Origin: Bacillus_BD sp050389805
GTDB lineage: Bacteria > Bacillota > Bacilli > Bacillales > Cytobacillaceae
Direction of reading: 5' to 3'
Length of the DNA stretch: 64,000 nucleotides
NCBI RefSeq assembly: GCF_050389805.1
Contig: NZ_CP130945.1
Coordinates: 2,170,001-2,234,000 of the forward strand
The stretch's first letter is position 1. The number at the start of each line of letters is the position of its first letter. The position numbers were made by a program, and so were the translations under genes. This document shows positions 18,432-27,755 of the stretch, piece after piece. The notes under the pieces are model-generated. The model saw nothing but the letters and a program-made list of their open reading frames with translations, ran no database searches and was not told the DNA's origin.

Positions 18432-18506
18432 GTCTTGATATAAGCTGGATAAAAAAATGATGTCTCCTAGTTATAATATTGGAAGAAATATAAGGAGGAG
18501 ATAAAA

Positions 18507-19259
18507 ATGCCAGTTCTTCAAGTTAAAGGACTTTCGAAAGTATATGGACAAGGTCAAAACCAAGTAATGGCTTTGAATCAAGTTGACTTAAAAGTTGAGA
18601 AGGGAGAATTTGTGGCCATAATGGGGACAAGTGGTTCCGGAAAGTCAACGCTATTAAATATGATATCTGGGCTTGACACTTATGATGAAGGAGAAGTGTT
18701 AATAAGTGATGAAAATATAAAAGGTTATTCGGACTTCGAATTGACTCGTTTACGTAGAGAAAAAATCGGGTTTATTTTTCAGTTTTTTAATTTAATCCCC
18801 GTATTATCTGTGATCGAGAATGTGACACTCCCAGCAATGCTAAACAAGAAAAACAACAGAGTTTTGGAGAAAAAAGCAATTGATTTATTGAAATTAGTTG
18901 GTTTAGGTTCCTTTATTCAATCCAAACCTACTCTCTTATCAGGAGGGCAACAGCAAAGAGTGGCGATCGCAAGGGCACTGATCAATGAACCCGAATTAAT
19001 CTTGGCAGATGAACCGACAGGGAGCCTTGATTCCAAAACGTCAAAAGAAATGATGAATATACTAAAACAATTTTGTAGTCAATTTAATCACACGTTAGTT
19101 CTAGTTACACATGATGCAAATGTGGCGGCCTATGCAAATCGAGTAGTTTTTATGTCTGATGGAAAAATCGCTGATACGCTTCATTTGTCCAATTCTGCAT
19201 TAGAACATCAGGACAAGGTAAGGATAATCTCTTCAAAAGTTGAGGGATTAGGCCTATGA
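18507..19259 (+). CDS. ABC transporter ATPase, MacB/LolD-like
   Basis: 250 residues, AAGGAGGAG upstream. Walker A GTSGSGKST, Q loop FIFQFFNLIP, signature LLSGGQQQR, Walker B LILADEPTG and switch His in LVTHD. The family couples ATP use to FtsX-type permeases that act mechanically rather than as classic channels. It overlaps the permease by 4 bases (ATGA), so translation is coupled. Probably activated by the two-component system upstream. Confidence 0.93.
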   Translation: MPVLQVKGLSKVYGQGQNQVMALNQVDLKVEKGEFVAIMGTSGSGKSTLLNMISGLDTYDEGEVLISDENIKGYSDFELTRLRREKIGFIFQFFNLIPVLSVIENVTLPAMLNKKNNRVLEKKAIDLLKLVGLGSFIQSKPTLLSGGQQQRVAIARALINEPELILADEPTGSLDSKTSKEMMNILKQFCSQFNHTLVLVTHDANVAAYANRVVFMSDGKIADTLHLSNSALEHQDKVRIISSKVEGLGL

Positions 19260-21775
19260 GAATATTAATTAAAACTGCTGGAAAATTTTTGTTAGCCCAT
19301 AAAAGTAGAAATCTTTTTTTAATGACTGGCGTTGCGTTAGGGGTTGCACTAATTGTTGTTGTCCAAGTATTGATAGCCAGTTTAGAAGCATCAAATGAGT
19401 TGGCAATTAAAGAGCAATATGGAGACTTTGATTTAGTAGTAGGGTATCAGACAGCAAAAAATTCCGTTAAACCAAATGAAATGGAAGTAATAAAGGGTTT
19501 AGAGGCAGTTAAGAATACAACACGTTTTCTATATCCTTATTTAGATAAAGAAACAGAAATGGATATGTGGGGAGAACCTATATATGTAGGATTTGAGAAT
19601 GATGAATTAGCATTTGAATATCCATTTGTTTCATTAGCGCAAGGGGATTTCCCGAAGGAAGGCGAAGTGCTGGTTTCTTCAATATATGCAAAACAACATA
19701 ACCTTAAAATAGGTTCTTCTATTGAAATGAGGTTTCCACCAAATGGAGTGAAGGAGGTTGTTATCTCCGGTTTTATAGAAGACAATGAAGCACTTTCTAA
19801 CATGGCTATTTTTGAGTACGGATGGCTTCAACAAGCAACATCAAATGACGGACGTACAACCGCGGTTATTATACAAACCGACAGACATGAGAATAAATCT
19901 ATGGTGATCGATCAAATACGTGATTTGAATCCAGATTTTTTTATTGATCAAAGAAAAGAGATTGATAATGAGCGTGAGAATATTGGAGGACTAGGACCAA
20001 TTATACAAGGTCTCAATATTGCTATTTACCTTGTTAGTGCTTTGATTATCATTAGTACGATGCGCATGTCTGTTCAAGAGAAGCAAAAGGAATTAGCAAC
20101 GTTGAGACTTTTAGGGTTTGAAAAAAGGCATATTCTAGTTCTTGTTCTGATGGAATCTTTAATATTGGGATTACTATCTTTAGTAGCAGGATTAATCCTT
20201 GGGATGTTATTACCTATCGGAACGCTTGACTTTTTTATGGACCAAATGAAAATTGATTATGTTGAGCTTGTATTTCCATGGTTAAACTTGTTATTGAGCA
20301 TAGGGATTTTTAGTATTGTAATCTTAGTTTCTTCTCTTGTTCCTGCTTATCAAGCAAGTCTAGCTCCTCCGATCGTTGCATATCGAGGCTCAGCAAAAGT
20401 GCAATTTCTATCAAAAAAATATATATGGATTAGTATCATAGTTATCTTAATTACATTTGTTTTGTTTTTTATCAATAATTATTTTCTGGAAGCAAGATGG
20501 CTGTACACCGTAAATGCCATTTTGTTCTTAAACTGTGCATTTATCAGTATCCCGCTTATGTTTGCACTTTGTGTCTGGCTATTAGATTTATTCTCTAGAT
20601 TTATGAAGATACCTGTAGAGTGTGTGTTAGCTGCCCGGAACTTATTAAGACAATTAAACCGAAATGTGCAGCTTTCAGCTATTTTTACCCTTGGTATCGC
20701 CATTTCTATTATAGGAATTGTCATACTAACTACTGTGAAAAATGAAACAACTGACATCATTAAAGAAACTTATCCCAATGATTTAAGTGTGACCTCTATC
20801 TTTTCATCTGAAGAGGAAGGATTTTCTTACTCTTTCTATGAAGTAGTCGAAGCTGATCCTAGTATAGAAGCCTATTATTATACAAATGAAGTTGTTTTTC
20901 TAATATTAAATCTTCCCCGTAATCAGAGTGAATTGTCAGATGTCATATTAGGTATTACTGGGACAGATATTCAATATAGTTTTGATTCTGGGGATGTTAG
21001 GACAGACTTGTCTTCTGCAATTGAGATGAGTGACAATGGTGTGATGCTTACAGAAGAAACGGCCAATATGCTTGGTTATACTCTTGGAGACACGATTAAT
21101 GTAAATGTGTCAGACGATTTAACTGTTTTAGACGAAAGAGAGTTTGTTGTAGAGGGAATCATCACGAACTCAGATCATATCAATGATGGATACCGATTGT
21201 TTACAACAAGGGAAAATATGAAAGCAATGTTTGGTATAGACACACTATACAGAGTTGAAATGAATATCCATAATGACAAAGAAGTGGAAACGGTGGAATC
21301 AATTAAATCTCTGCTTGAAGATCCTAGCTATTACCATACGATGCTTTACGACCGTGCCGAAGAATTAGAAAAACTAGAAGAACAGTTTTTTCAGAGAATT
21401 TTCATTTTATATTTAGCAGTAGGTTTAATGATTGTAATTACGATGATTGGTTTAATGAACAGCTCGGCAAGTAGTATAAAAGAAAGATTAGAGGAGCTCA
21501 GTATGTTACGAGTACTTGGTAGCACAAAGAAAAGGTTATTTTCGTTGTTATTGCTGGAAGGAGCTCTTTTAACGGGAACAGTTGGGATGTTTGCGGTAGG
21601 ATTATCAACAATTTCCGCTTACTGTTTACTTGAAGGTTTAAATGCTACTACATTCAATACTATGCCTATTCTTCTGATTAGCTTAGTCATTGCTTCTCCA
21701 CTGATTGGTGCCGGAGCAGTTTTATCTCCCGCTCTGTGGGCGACGAGACAAGAAGTAATGAAGGGGTTACAATAA
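19256..21775 (+). CDS. ABC transporter permease with two FtsX domains
   Basis: 839 residues. N-terminal TM about 15-40, extracytoplasmic MacB-PCD-like region to about 250, FtsX domain 1 about 255-370 (MRMSVQEKQKELATLRLLGF), TMs about 395-420 and 430-450, second extracytoplasmic region, FtsX domain 2 about 715-830 (SSIKERLEELSMLRVLG). This layout matches BceB-like and lipoprotein or peptide exporters of Firmicutes. Together with the ATPase it forms a complete exporter. Substrate not deducible. Confidence 0.9.
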   Translation: MRILIKTAGKFLLAHKSRNLFLMTGVALGVALIVVVQVLIASLEASNELAIKEQYGDFDLVVGYQTAKNSVKPNEMEVIKGLEAVKNTTRFLYPYLDKETEMDMWGEPIYVGFENDELAFEYPFVSLAQGDFPKEGEVLVSSIYAKQHNLKIGSSIEMRFPPNGVKEVVISGFIEDNEALSNMAIFEYGWLQQATSNDGRTTAVIIQTDRHENKSMVIDQIRDLNPDFFIDQRKEIDNERENIGGLGPIIQGLNIAIYLVSALIIISTMRMSVQEKQKELATLRLLGFEKRHILVLVLMESLILGLLSLVAGLILGMLLPIGTLDFFMDQMKIDYVELVFPWLNLLLSIGIFSIVILVSSLVPAYQASLAPPIVAYRGSAKVQFLSKKYIWISIIVILITFVLFFINNYFLEARWLYTVNAILFLNCAFISIPLMFALCVWLLDLFSRFMKIPVECVLAARNLLRQLNRNVQLSAIFTLGIAISIIGIVILTTVKNETTDIIKETYPNDLSVTSIFSSEEEGFSYSFYEVVEADPSIEAYYYTNEVVFLILNLPRNQSELSDVILGITGTDIQYSFDSGDVRTDLSSAIEMSDNGVMLTEETANMLGYTLGDTINVNVSDDLTVLDEREFVVEGIITNSDHINDGYRLFTTRENMKAMFGIDTLYRVEMNIHNDKEVETVESIKSLLEDPSYYHTMLYDRAEELEKLEEQFFQRIFILYLAVGLMIVITMIGLMNSSASSIKERLEELSMLRVLGSTKKRLFSLLLLEGALLTGTVGMFAVGLSTISAYCLLEGLNATTFNTMPILLISLVIASPLIGAGAVLSPALWATRQEVMKGLQ

Positions 21776-21821
21776 ATAGACTGGATAGCTAGTGTCTTAA
21801 CTTAAGCACCTAAATAAGCAT

Positions 21822-21925
21822 TTGCTCCAGTTTTTGGGAAGTACATTAGAAATCCTTAATGAAATACTAATGAAAATTGAAGAAAGCAAAGGTTATTCTG
21901 CGGCATTCACTATGCCTCAAAAATA
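21822..21925 (+). pseudogene. 3' tail of a cassette gene related to 27756-28010
   Basis: Frame LEILNEILMKIEESKGYSAA then FTMPQK and a stop, homologous to the end of the protein at 27756-28010 (LEILDEIFTKIEENSGISVA, YTMPKK). The 5' part is gone. Followed by an array module just as the intact gene is. Confidence 0.65.
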
Positions 21926-21933
21926 AGTATCAA

Positions 21934-21985
21934 CTTATTCAATAATCGGGCGCTTTTTTTGAGGAAGTGCCCATTCTTTATTTAA
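21934..21985 (+). repeat. Array module (M3/M2)
   Basis: TTATTCAATAATCGGGCGCT, return arm GAAGTGCCCATTC, then TTTATTTAAAG. Confidence 0.65.
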
Positions 21986-22285
21986 AGAGGATGAACTTTT
22001 CGGAAGAGCTCTTATTCCTTTTCGGGGGGATGGGCAAAAACAGCCACAATATGCTTATCTATTCCATGACGTTTAGGTCTGTTCATTGATAGATAACCTC
22101 TTTCTTTTCTTTATCGAAATAATAACCTTTCATGTTTTGATACGCATCGTCCATACGTTTGTAAGCACTCCAAAATATCCATCGCCTATTAAACCATATT
22201 CGAATTATTAGATTTGAATCCCAGTAGTTTGGATCGTGATTGACTGTAACGTTTCTGCTTCTAGCCCCAAATAAAATAAGAAATA
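21986..22285 (-). pseudogene. Degenerate small lipoprotein-like gene, copy 2 of 2
   Basis: Reverse strand reads NVTVNHDPNYWDSN, then with a shift IFWSAYKRMDDAYQNMKGYY and FDKEKKEVIYQ, and ends around WLFLPIPP. Same order as copy 1 at 2396-2700 with different lesions. The whole block from the left hairpin to the REP palindrome is duplicated. Confidence 0.5.
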
Positions 22286-22291
22286 TTCGTC

Positions 22292-22351
22292 AATGGGTCA
22301 GTCCCCCGATAAGATAAAGTATTACCGTAGCGGGGGACTGTCTCCATTTTT
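22292..22351. repeat. REP palindrome (GGGGTCAGTCCCCCG family), copy 2
   Basis: AATGGGTCAGTCCCCCG ... CGGGGGACTGTCTCC with ATTACCGTAG in the loop and a T-run. Confidence 0.75.
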
Positions 22352-22694
22352 CTGTGTAATCAAGTGGTAGAATCTCATCCAATCCTTCTGATGGTTGACC
22401 GATCCATTGATACAGGAAATCTTTGATTACGTATTGCTCAATCAAGACTAGAAAAATAGGTTAATTGATATAAAGAGGGTTAAAAAGTTCCCAAACGTAA
22501 TAGATTATTCATTTTGTCGTGTAGGTAACTGGCGTAGTTCCCATTGGTGCTGCCACATTTTCTTTAGTTGCTATTTATAGGTAGAGCTCATTTCTTCCTA
22601 ATCGAAACGCCAAATGGACTTGTGTTTTCCTAATGATTTACAGTTTATAACGAATTGGTAAATTTTAGGCGAACAGGAGAACCGTCCCCCTGTT
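22352..22694. other. Intergenic region with coding remnants
   Basis: Reverse strand near 22360-22450 reads LIEQYVIKDFLYQWIGQPSE then LDEILPLDYT, a decayed fragment of an unrecognised protein. Near 22677 is half of a long REP element (GAGAACCGTCCCCCTG). Confidence 0.35.
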
Positions 22695-23285
22695 TCAATC
22701 CATTAACAATGAAGATAACAGTGCTGATAGTTGCTCTCCCATATATTCTGGTGTTTTTGTCATATCTTTTTGTAACCAATTATGAATGACTCCTAGGTGT
22801 GCATGGGCGGCAAAATCGATTAGAATTTCTTTATCTGGCTTTTGCTTTTTATTCTGTTTCGGCAGCTTATTATATTCTTGTAAATAGTAATCTTTGATCA
22901 CTTCTATAAATTTTGTATAGAAATAGGGCCCACCTTTAAAACTGAGTATCGGTTTATAGAATGAAGAATGCTCTTGGAAATGTTTGAAAATTAAAACATA
23001 GGTATTACTCTCAAAATCCTCCGTTTCCTTTTTTATCAGGTCTTTTTCTAGACTTGATCGCTTAATCTTAGAAGTTAATTCATGTAAAAGCTCTTCCACG
23101 TATTTTTCAAAAAGGTCAAATTTGTCCTGGTAGTGTAAATAGAATGTCCCTCTATTAATATCCGCTCTCTCTGTAATATCAATGACATTAATATCCCAAA
23201 AGTTTTTCTCATTTAGTAATTCAATAAAGGCTTTTTTAATGGTTTTCCTTGTTTTTTGAATACGTCGATCCTCTTTTTTTTCCAT
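22695..23285 (-). CDS. TetR-family regulator
   Basis: 196 residues from MEKKEDRRI, chosen because GGAGG lies 6 bases before it. N-terminal HTH about 10-58 (KKAFIELLNEKNFWDINVID, TERADINRGTFYLHYQDKFD). The C-terminal ligand domain is not specific. Divergent from the SMP-30 and MFS genes, which it may control; an imperfect inverted repeat TTGAATAAT / ATTATTGAA sits in the shared intergenic region near 23350-23380. Confidence 0.85.
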   Translation of the reverse strand: MEKKEDRRIQKTRKTIKKAFIELLNEKNFWDINVIDITERADINRGTFYLHYQDKFDLFEKYVEELLHELTSKIKRSSLEKDLIKKETEDFESNTYVLIFKHFQEHSSFYKPILSFKGGPYFYTKFIEVIKDYYLQEYNKLPKQNKKQKPDKEILIDFAAHAHLGVIHNWLQKDMTKTPEYMGEQLSALLSSLLMD

Positions 23286-23511
23286 GTACAAACCTCCAAG
23301 ATTCATTTTTATCATTTGTTTTTATTAAACAATTTTGAGCAATGTGTTGAATAATGGTCAAATTTAAAAAACTGATTATTGAAATTATTCCGTGTACACG
23401 CTTAACATATTAATTATACAAATTGTTCATTTATTAACATACTGTCCATTATCACGGGCTGTTTTTCCTATGGGGACAATTTGTAAAAACCTTAAAATGA
23501 GGAGGAGTTCG

Positions 23512-24453
23512 ATGAAAGCTGTATTACCATTTGAACATGTACGGGCAACTTTTGGTGAAGGTCCTTTGTGGGATGATGAAAACCAATGTTTATTCTGGGT
23601 TGATAATGCAGAAAATAAAATAAGAGAATTTCATCCTAAAACCAATCAAGCTACATTCTATCAATTACAAAAATCCCCGATGTCTCTCGCTAAATACTCA
23701 AAAGACGAACTCATTGTTATCATGAAAGATGGGTTTTACCTTTATCATTTAAAACAAAGAACATTGAAAGAACTTCTAAAGCCCAACGATTTAAATGAAA
23801 AACTACTTTTAAACGATGCTAAATGCGACCCTCAAGGAAGGCTTTGGGCTGGTTCCGTTAATGATGATTTTAGAGTTTATAAAGAAAGTCAAGATTCCCT
23901 TCATACTGAATTCCACGGACAAATCGCAAGTCTTTACCGTTTAGAGAAGAACCTGGATATTAAAATAGCAAAAGATAAAGTCACCCTCTCCAACGGGCTT
24001 GACTGGGATCCCGTTCGAAATATCATGTATTATATTGATTCCGCTAATCAAGAAGTCGCTCAATTTGATTATGATCCGAAAACGGGTGAAATCTCGAACG
24101 AGCAGATCGTTTATCGATTTAAAGAATCCGATGGTTTACCAGACGGAATGACAATTGACCAAGAAGGGATGCTATGGGTTGCCCTTTTCAAAGGGGGAGT
24201 CGTGGCAAAAATTGATCCGTTCCAAAAAGAATGGGTGGATAGCCTAACGTTACCAACTAAGAATGTGACCTCTTGTGCATTTGGTGGGGAAGACTTACGA
24301 ACTTTATTTATTACAACCTCAGCTGAACCTTTATCTGAAAGTGAAAGAAGCCAACAACCAACAGCAGGCTGTCTATTCTCGGCACAATTAGAAGTTGGTG
24401 GATATAAAACAACGAGATTCCAAGGCTATTTAAAAGAAGTAATTCATAAATAA
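23512..24453 (+). CDS. SMP-30/gluconolactonase/LRE-like protein
   Basis: 313 residues from the ATG behind GAGGAGG; an upstream extension lacks a site. Beta-propeller motifs GEGPLWDDENQCLFWVDN (metal Glu), DPQGRLWAGS, SNGLDWDP (metal Asn) and LPDGMTIDQEGMLWVA (catalytic Asp). The family hydrolyses sugar lactones with a divalent metal. Substrate unknown. Its neighbours (TetR, MFS) suggest an inducible catabolic or detoxifying unit. A terminator follows. Confidence 0.88.
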   Translation: MKAVLPFEHVRATFGEGPLWDDENQCLFWVDNAENKIREFHPKTNQATFYQLQKSPMSLAKYSKDELIVIMKDGFYLYHLKQRTLKELLKPNDLNEKLLLNDAKCDPQGRLWAGSVNDDFRVYKESQDSLHTEFHGQIASLYRLEKNLDIKIAKDKVTLSNGLDWDPVRNIMYYIDSANQEVAQFDYDPKTGEISNEQIVYRFKESDGLPDGMTIDQEGMLWVALFKGGVVAKIDPFQKEWVDSLTLPTKNVTSCAFGGEDLRTLFITTSAEPLSESERSQQPTAGCLFSAQLEVGGYKTTRFQGYLKEVIHK

Positions 24454-24487
24454 TGATCTTGGAATTTTAAATAGTAAACTTTTACAT

Positions 24488-24527
24488 ACCCGTATAATTG
24501 TTTATCCATTTCACAATTATACGGGTA
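24488..24527 (+). terminator. Terminator after the lactonase gene
   Basis: ACCCGTATAATTGT / ACAATTATACGGGT stem. Confidence 0.75.
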
Positions 24528-24634
24528 AAGGGTTTATGGAGAATTAGTGCACAATCAACAAATCTAAAAATCTATATTTTCATTACCCTATGATTATAGA
24601 GGTACACTTAATAACTTCTGAGGTGGAAATAAAA

Positions 24635-25834
24635 TTGACAAACTCTAAATTGTTTACAAAAGATTTTATTCTGGTTTTTTTAGCCAATTGTTTTGTATCT
24701 TTAACCTTTTATTTATTAATGACAACATTGGCCGCCTATGCGATTGAGCAGTTCCGCGCATCCGAAAGCATAGCGGGTCTTGCTTCTAGTATTTTTATCA
24801 TTGGTGCTCTATTTGCACGATTAGTAACGGGAAAATATCTTGAGGTAATTGGACGTAAAAAAGTCATTTATGTCAGCTTGGCTTTGTTTTTAATAGCTGC
24901 TTTTCTCTATTTTCCTATTCAAGGTTTAAGTCTCTTGCTTTTCGTTCGCTTTATTCACGGAGTTGCCTTTGGAGCCGCTACTACGGCGATGACTACTGCA
25001 GTAATGGACATGATTCCAGATTCTCGGCGGGGGGAAGGCACTGGTTATTTTGCTTTAAGCACGACCATTGCAACCGCAGTGGGTCCATTTTTAGGTCTTT
25101 TTATTATTCAAAATGCGGACTATGACATGATATTTACTGCTTGTACAGCTTTTTCTGTATTAAGTTTACTGATTGTACTGTTCGCAAAGATCCCTAAGGC
25201 TGACATTACAGAAGAACAACTAGAATCCATGAAAAAAGGGGTGAGATTACAAGATTTCTTTGAAAAAAAAGCTGTACCCATTTCGGTTCTTTTAATTGTA
25301 ATGGGGATTAGCTATTCAAGCATCATATCTTTTATGAATTTATATGCAATTGAAATCCAACTCGAAGAAGCTGCTAGTCTCTTCTTCCTTGTATATGCAG
25401 TATTTCTTTTTATTTCACGACCGATTGCTGGAAGGCTACAGGACACCAGGGGAGATAATTTTATTATGTATCCAGCCATCCTTCTCTTTTCAATATGCTT
25501 ACTATTGATTGGGGTCACACAGAACGGCTTTATTCTTCTTCTAGCCGGGATTCTGCTAGCGGCTGGCTATGGAACGATCGTATCCGCTGCTCAAGCGATT
25601 GCGGTAAAAGAGGCGCCCAGACATCGAGTGGGATTAGCAACCTCGACCTTCTTCATTTTTATGGATGGGGGAATGGGATTGGGTCCCTTTATCATTGGTG
25701 TGATTGTTCCGTATGTTGGGTTCCGGGGAATGTATCTAACCTTAGCCGTACTTGTTTTCTTATCGTTGGCTTTGTATTATTTTTTACACGGAAAAAAGGC
25801 TTCCTTAAGAAAACAAAATACATTGGTAGCTTAA
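24635..25834 (+). CDS. MFS transporter
   Basis: 399 residues from the TTG behind GAGGTGG. Twelve predicted helices; motif A-like GKYLEVIGRKKVIY between TM2 and TM3 and its repeat GRLQDTRGDN in the second half. SRRGEGTGYFALSTTIATAV resembles YfkF/YhfA-type drug or sugar exporters. Probable proton-driven efflux. The terminator upstream indicates its own promoter. Confidence 0.87.
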   Translation: MTNSKLFTKDFILVFLANCFVSLTFYLLMTTLAAYAIEQFRASESIAGLASSIFIIGALFARLVTGKYLEVIGRKKVIYVSLALFLIAAFLYFPIQGLSLLLFVRFIHGVAFGAATTAMTTAVMDMIPDSRRGEGTGYFALSTTIATAVGPFLGLFIIQNADYDMIFTACTAFSVLSLLIVLFAKIPKADITEEQLESMKKGVRLQDFFEKKAVPISVLLIVMGISYSSIISFMNLYAIEIQLEEAASLFFLVYAVFLFISRPIAGRLQDTRGDNFIMYPAILLFSICLLLIGVTQNGFILLLAGILLAAGYGTIVSAAQAIAVKEAPRHRVGLATSTFFIFMDGGMGLGPFIIGVIVPYVGFRGMYLTLAVLVFLSLALYYFLHGKKASLRKQNTLVA

Positions 25835-25842
25835 AATAAAGA

Positions 25843-25876
25843 GTCGGTAGTCCATCTTGATGACTATCGACTTTTT
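25843..25876 (+). terminator. Terminator after the MFS gene
   Basis: AGTCGGTAGTC / GACTATCGACT stem with TTTTTAT. Confidence 0.75.
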
Positions 25877-26172
25877 ATATAAAGCATGGGAGTAATTAAC
25901 CCGCTTCAACCCTAACCGTATCTTTCCAGCCTATTTTACTTGGATCTTGGCCGAGGACGGGATTTTTTCAAAATCAAAAGCTCAAACCGCTCTAACCAAG
26001 TTTTTCAGATTGTTGCATGTCACGGTTGTGAGTATTTTTTTCGTTGCTTTTATTTTTTAATATTCTTCATCCATCAAATCATTTCATATAAGCCTTAATA
26101 ATACATCCAGACTTAAATGGGTTATTTTGTTACAAACTAAGACCAAAAGAGATTCATATTTGGGGTGATAAC
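25877..26172. other. Intergenic region
   Basis: No gene, repeat module or clear structure seen. A TTGGGGTGATAAC ribosome site for the next gene is at the right end. Confidence 0.4.
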
Positions 26173-26586
26173 ATGAATCGTGTTGGAAAATATGCAAGTG
26201 AAAAAGATATGGATGAAACGGAATTGTTAAAAATGGTGCTTGAGCTTCCAGAAAAGGATAAAATGTTAATGTGGTCAGAGGGATATATCGACGTTGTTAT
26301 TGAAAAATTACCGAAGTATGGTCAGGATATTTTGGTGAATCGCAAAGAAAAATGGGAAGATACGAAAGGCTATTACCAAGACAAGCTTAACAACATCCTA
26401 TCAATGGAAGAAATGAAAATGAAAATGAAGAGCGAACGAAAGGAGTTCGCTCTTTTTGTCATGGAGAACTATAAAGAGTTACAATCTTTACTCTTCTTGT
26501 GTTATGACGGGAATTTAAAAGACATTGATTTAAGAAAATTCGTTTACCGTAGAAGATACGGAACGAGAAAAAATTATTTAAAATAA
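26173..26586 (+). CDS. Hypothetical 137-residue protein with an internal terminator-like hairpin
   Basis: GGGGTGATAAC before ATG. Highly charged and helical (ASEKDMDETELLKMVLELPE, KMKMKSERKEFALFV). A strong hairpin plus T-run (26429-26457) lies inside the coding sequence, at codons about 86-95. Either the original gene ended near there and later fused in frame with downstream sequence, or the structure reduces transcription of the 3' part. The C-terminal portion (ENYKELQSLLFLCYDGNLKD) looks like real protein. Family not recognised. Confidence 0.5.
   Translation: MNRVGKYASEKDMDETELLKMVLELPEKDKMLMWSEGYIDVVIEKLPKYGQDILVNRKEKWEDTKGYYQDKLNNILSMEEMKMKMKSERKEFALFVMENYKELQSLLFLCYDGNLKDIDLRKFVYRRRYGTRKNYLK
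26429..26457 (+). terminator. Terminator-like hairpin inside a reading frame
   Basis: AGAGCGAAC, loop GAAAGGA, GTTCGCTCT and TTTTT: the form of an intrinsic terminator, yet within an open frame. Confidence 0.55.
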
Positions 26587-26591
26587 TTTTT

Positions 26592-26664
26592 GCGCTAACT
26601 GCATGCCTGTCCTTTAAGAAGGAGTAGCACTCTATTTTATTGGGCTCCCAGATTGTTTAATAAC
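26592..26664 (+). repeat. Array module (M2+M3)
   Basis: GCGCTAACTGCATG, TCCTTTAAGAAGGAGTAGC, ACTCTATTTT, then TGGGCTCCCAGATTGTTTAA. Confidence 0.6.
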
Positions 26665-26724
26665 AAGAGGTCGGAATGTTACAATTAAAATATATTAGAA
26701 TTAGTCTATTCATTAGGGGGAATT

Positions 26725-27006
26725 GTGTTGAGGGAGAAAAAACCAAAATTAGCATTGACGGGTGCAATAGTTCTTTTAGGTGTATGCATATTATTTTCTG
26801 CGTTTACTATTTCGAGTGCTATTAGATATTCGACAAATGATGGTGGTACAAAATCGGGAGAACAATATAGATATGATTTTATTTCAGCTAATGAACAAAA
26901 TGTAATTATATTTGATAAGAAAACTGGTGAATATTGGAGAAAGTATATTGAACCAAACCAAGGACCAACTGATTGGGAAAAGCAACCTTCACCAGTGGCA
27001 CAATGA
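26725..27006 (+). CDS. Membrane-anchored hypothetical protein (cassette gene)
   Basis: 93 residues from GTG behind TAGGGGG. One N-terminal hydrophobic helix about 11-32 (LTGAIVLLGVCILFSAFTIS), then an outside polar domain of 60 residues containing YDFISANEQNVIIFDKKTGE and YWRKYIEPNQGPTDW. The VIIFDKKTGEYWRK pattern is common in small Bacillus membrane proteins. Flanked by modules on both sides. Function unknown. Confidence 0.65.
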   Translation: MLREKKPKLALTGAIVLLGVCILFSAFTISSAIRYSTNDGGTKSGEQYRYDFISANEQNVIIFDKKTGEYWRKYIEPNQGPTDWEKQPSPVAQ

Positions 27007-27058
27007 TAATTGAAAGTAGAGAAGTATAGACGGCATTAATCACATTTTATTAAAAAAA

Positions 27059-27256
27059 GGGCGCTATCCTCAAACAAGGATAAGTGCTCATTTTCATTTT
27101 AGGACCATAATCTTGAATAATTATACCGAAAGGATTGTGAAAAAATGTACTTAATCTAACGGGCAGTTTAGTGCAAGAAGGATAAAGTGTTCTTATGGTA
27201 AAATACAGGTAGAAAATTGTTTAGGTTTTGTTCAACAAACGGACCATTTAAGGGAG
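27059..27256 (+). repeat. Array module, full length
   Basis: GGGCGCTATCCTCAAACAAG with arm AGGATAAGTGCTC, TTTTAGGACCATAATCTTGA, ATTGTGAAAAAATGTACTTA, CTAACGGGCAGTTTAGTGCA and TTGTTCAACAAACGGACC. Shows all three sub-motifs in order. Confidence 0.75.
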
Positions 27257-27305
27257 TAAGAATAGTTTAACTAACGATTGAGAATGGAGAGAGCAGGTGG
27301 TTTAA

Positions 27306-27602
27306 TTGTTTAAGGCAACTGTATATTTGGTACACGGATTGATATTCATATTGGTAGCTCTTATTGGTATAGGTCCAATGTTTAGCATTGCTGCACCAGA
27401 CCCAGACCGAGACCCAATTTATAATTGGGGTTGGGGTTCAATGATTGGAATTTTTATAATTCTTGTGTTGGTATCTGCTTTTGTACAGTTAAGGATAAAA
27501 AAAGTTTGGGTGTTTTTAATATCCGTAATAGGCTTGATTGCTTTCTTTATTCTTACTTTACAATACATATACCCTTTCGTTTTGAATTTATTTTTAGAAT
27601 GA
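27306..27602 (+). CDS. Three-to-four-helix membrane protein (cassette gene)
   Basis: 98 residues from TTG behind GAGCAGGTGG. Hydrophobic helices about 5-27, 43-63 and 70-92, with a loop PDPDRDPIYNWGW. No family recognised. A module follows 15 bases after the stop. Confidence 0.6.
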   Translation: MFKATVYLVHGLIFILVALIGIGPMFSIAAPDPDRDPIYNWGWGSMIGIFIILVLVSAFVQLRIKKVWVFLISVIGLIAFFILTLQYIYPFVLNLFLE

Positions 27603-27616
27603 ACAAGGAACAACTG

Positions 27617-27742
27617 TTTAATTAACGGGTGCTTATCTTAAAGAAGGATATGCACTCTATCTTTTTGAATTTATTAAAAGGGCAGTAGATTGAAGAGTGG
27701 TGTTTATCATTGCTAAACAATTGGGCCAGATTGTGGTACAAG
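27617..27742 (+). repeat. Array module, M2+M3
   Basis: TTAACGGGTGCTTATCTTAA, return arm GGATATGCACTC, then AAAAGGGCAGTAGATTGAAG and CAATTGGGCCAGATTGTGG. Confidence 0.75.
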
Positions 27743-27755
27743 GAAGAATGAAAAT

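Noticed and set aside
25495..25839. 114-residue frame inside the MFS gene
   Set aside because: Shadow frame with Ser/Trp/Cys-rich composition; the MFS frame is clearly the real one.
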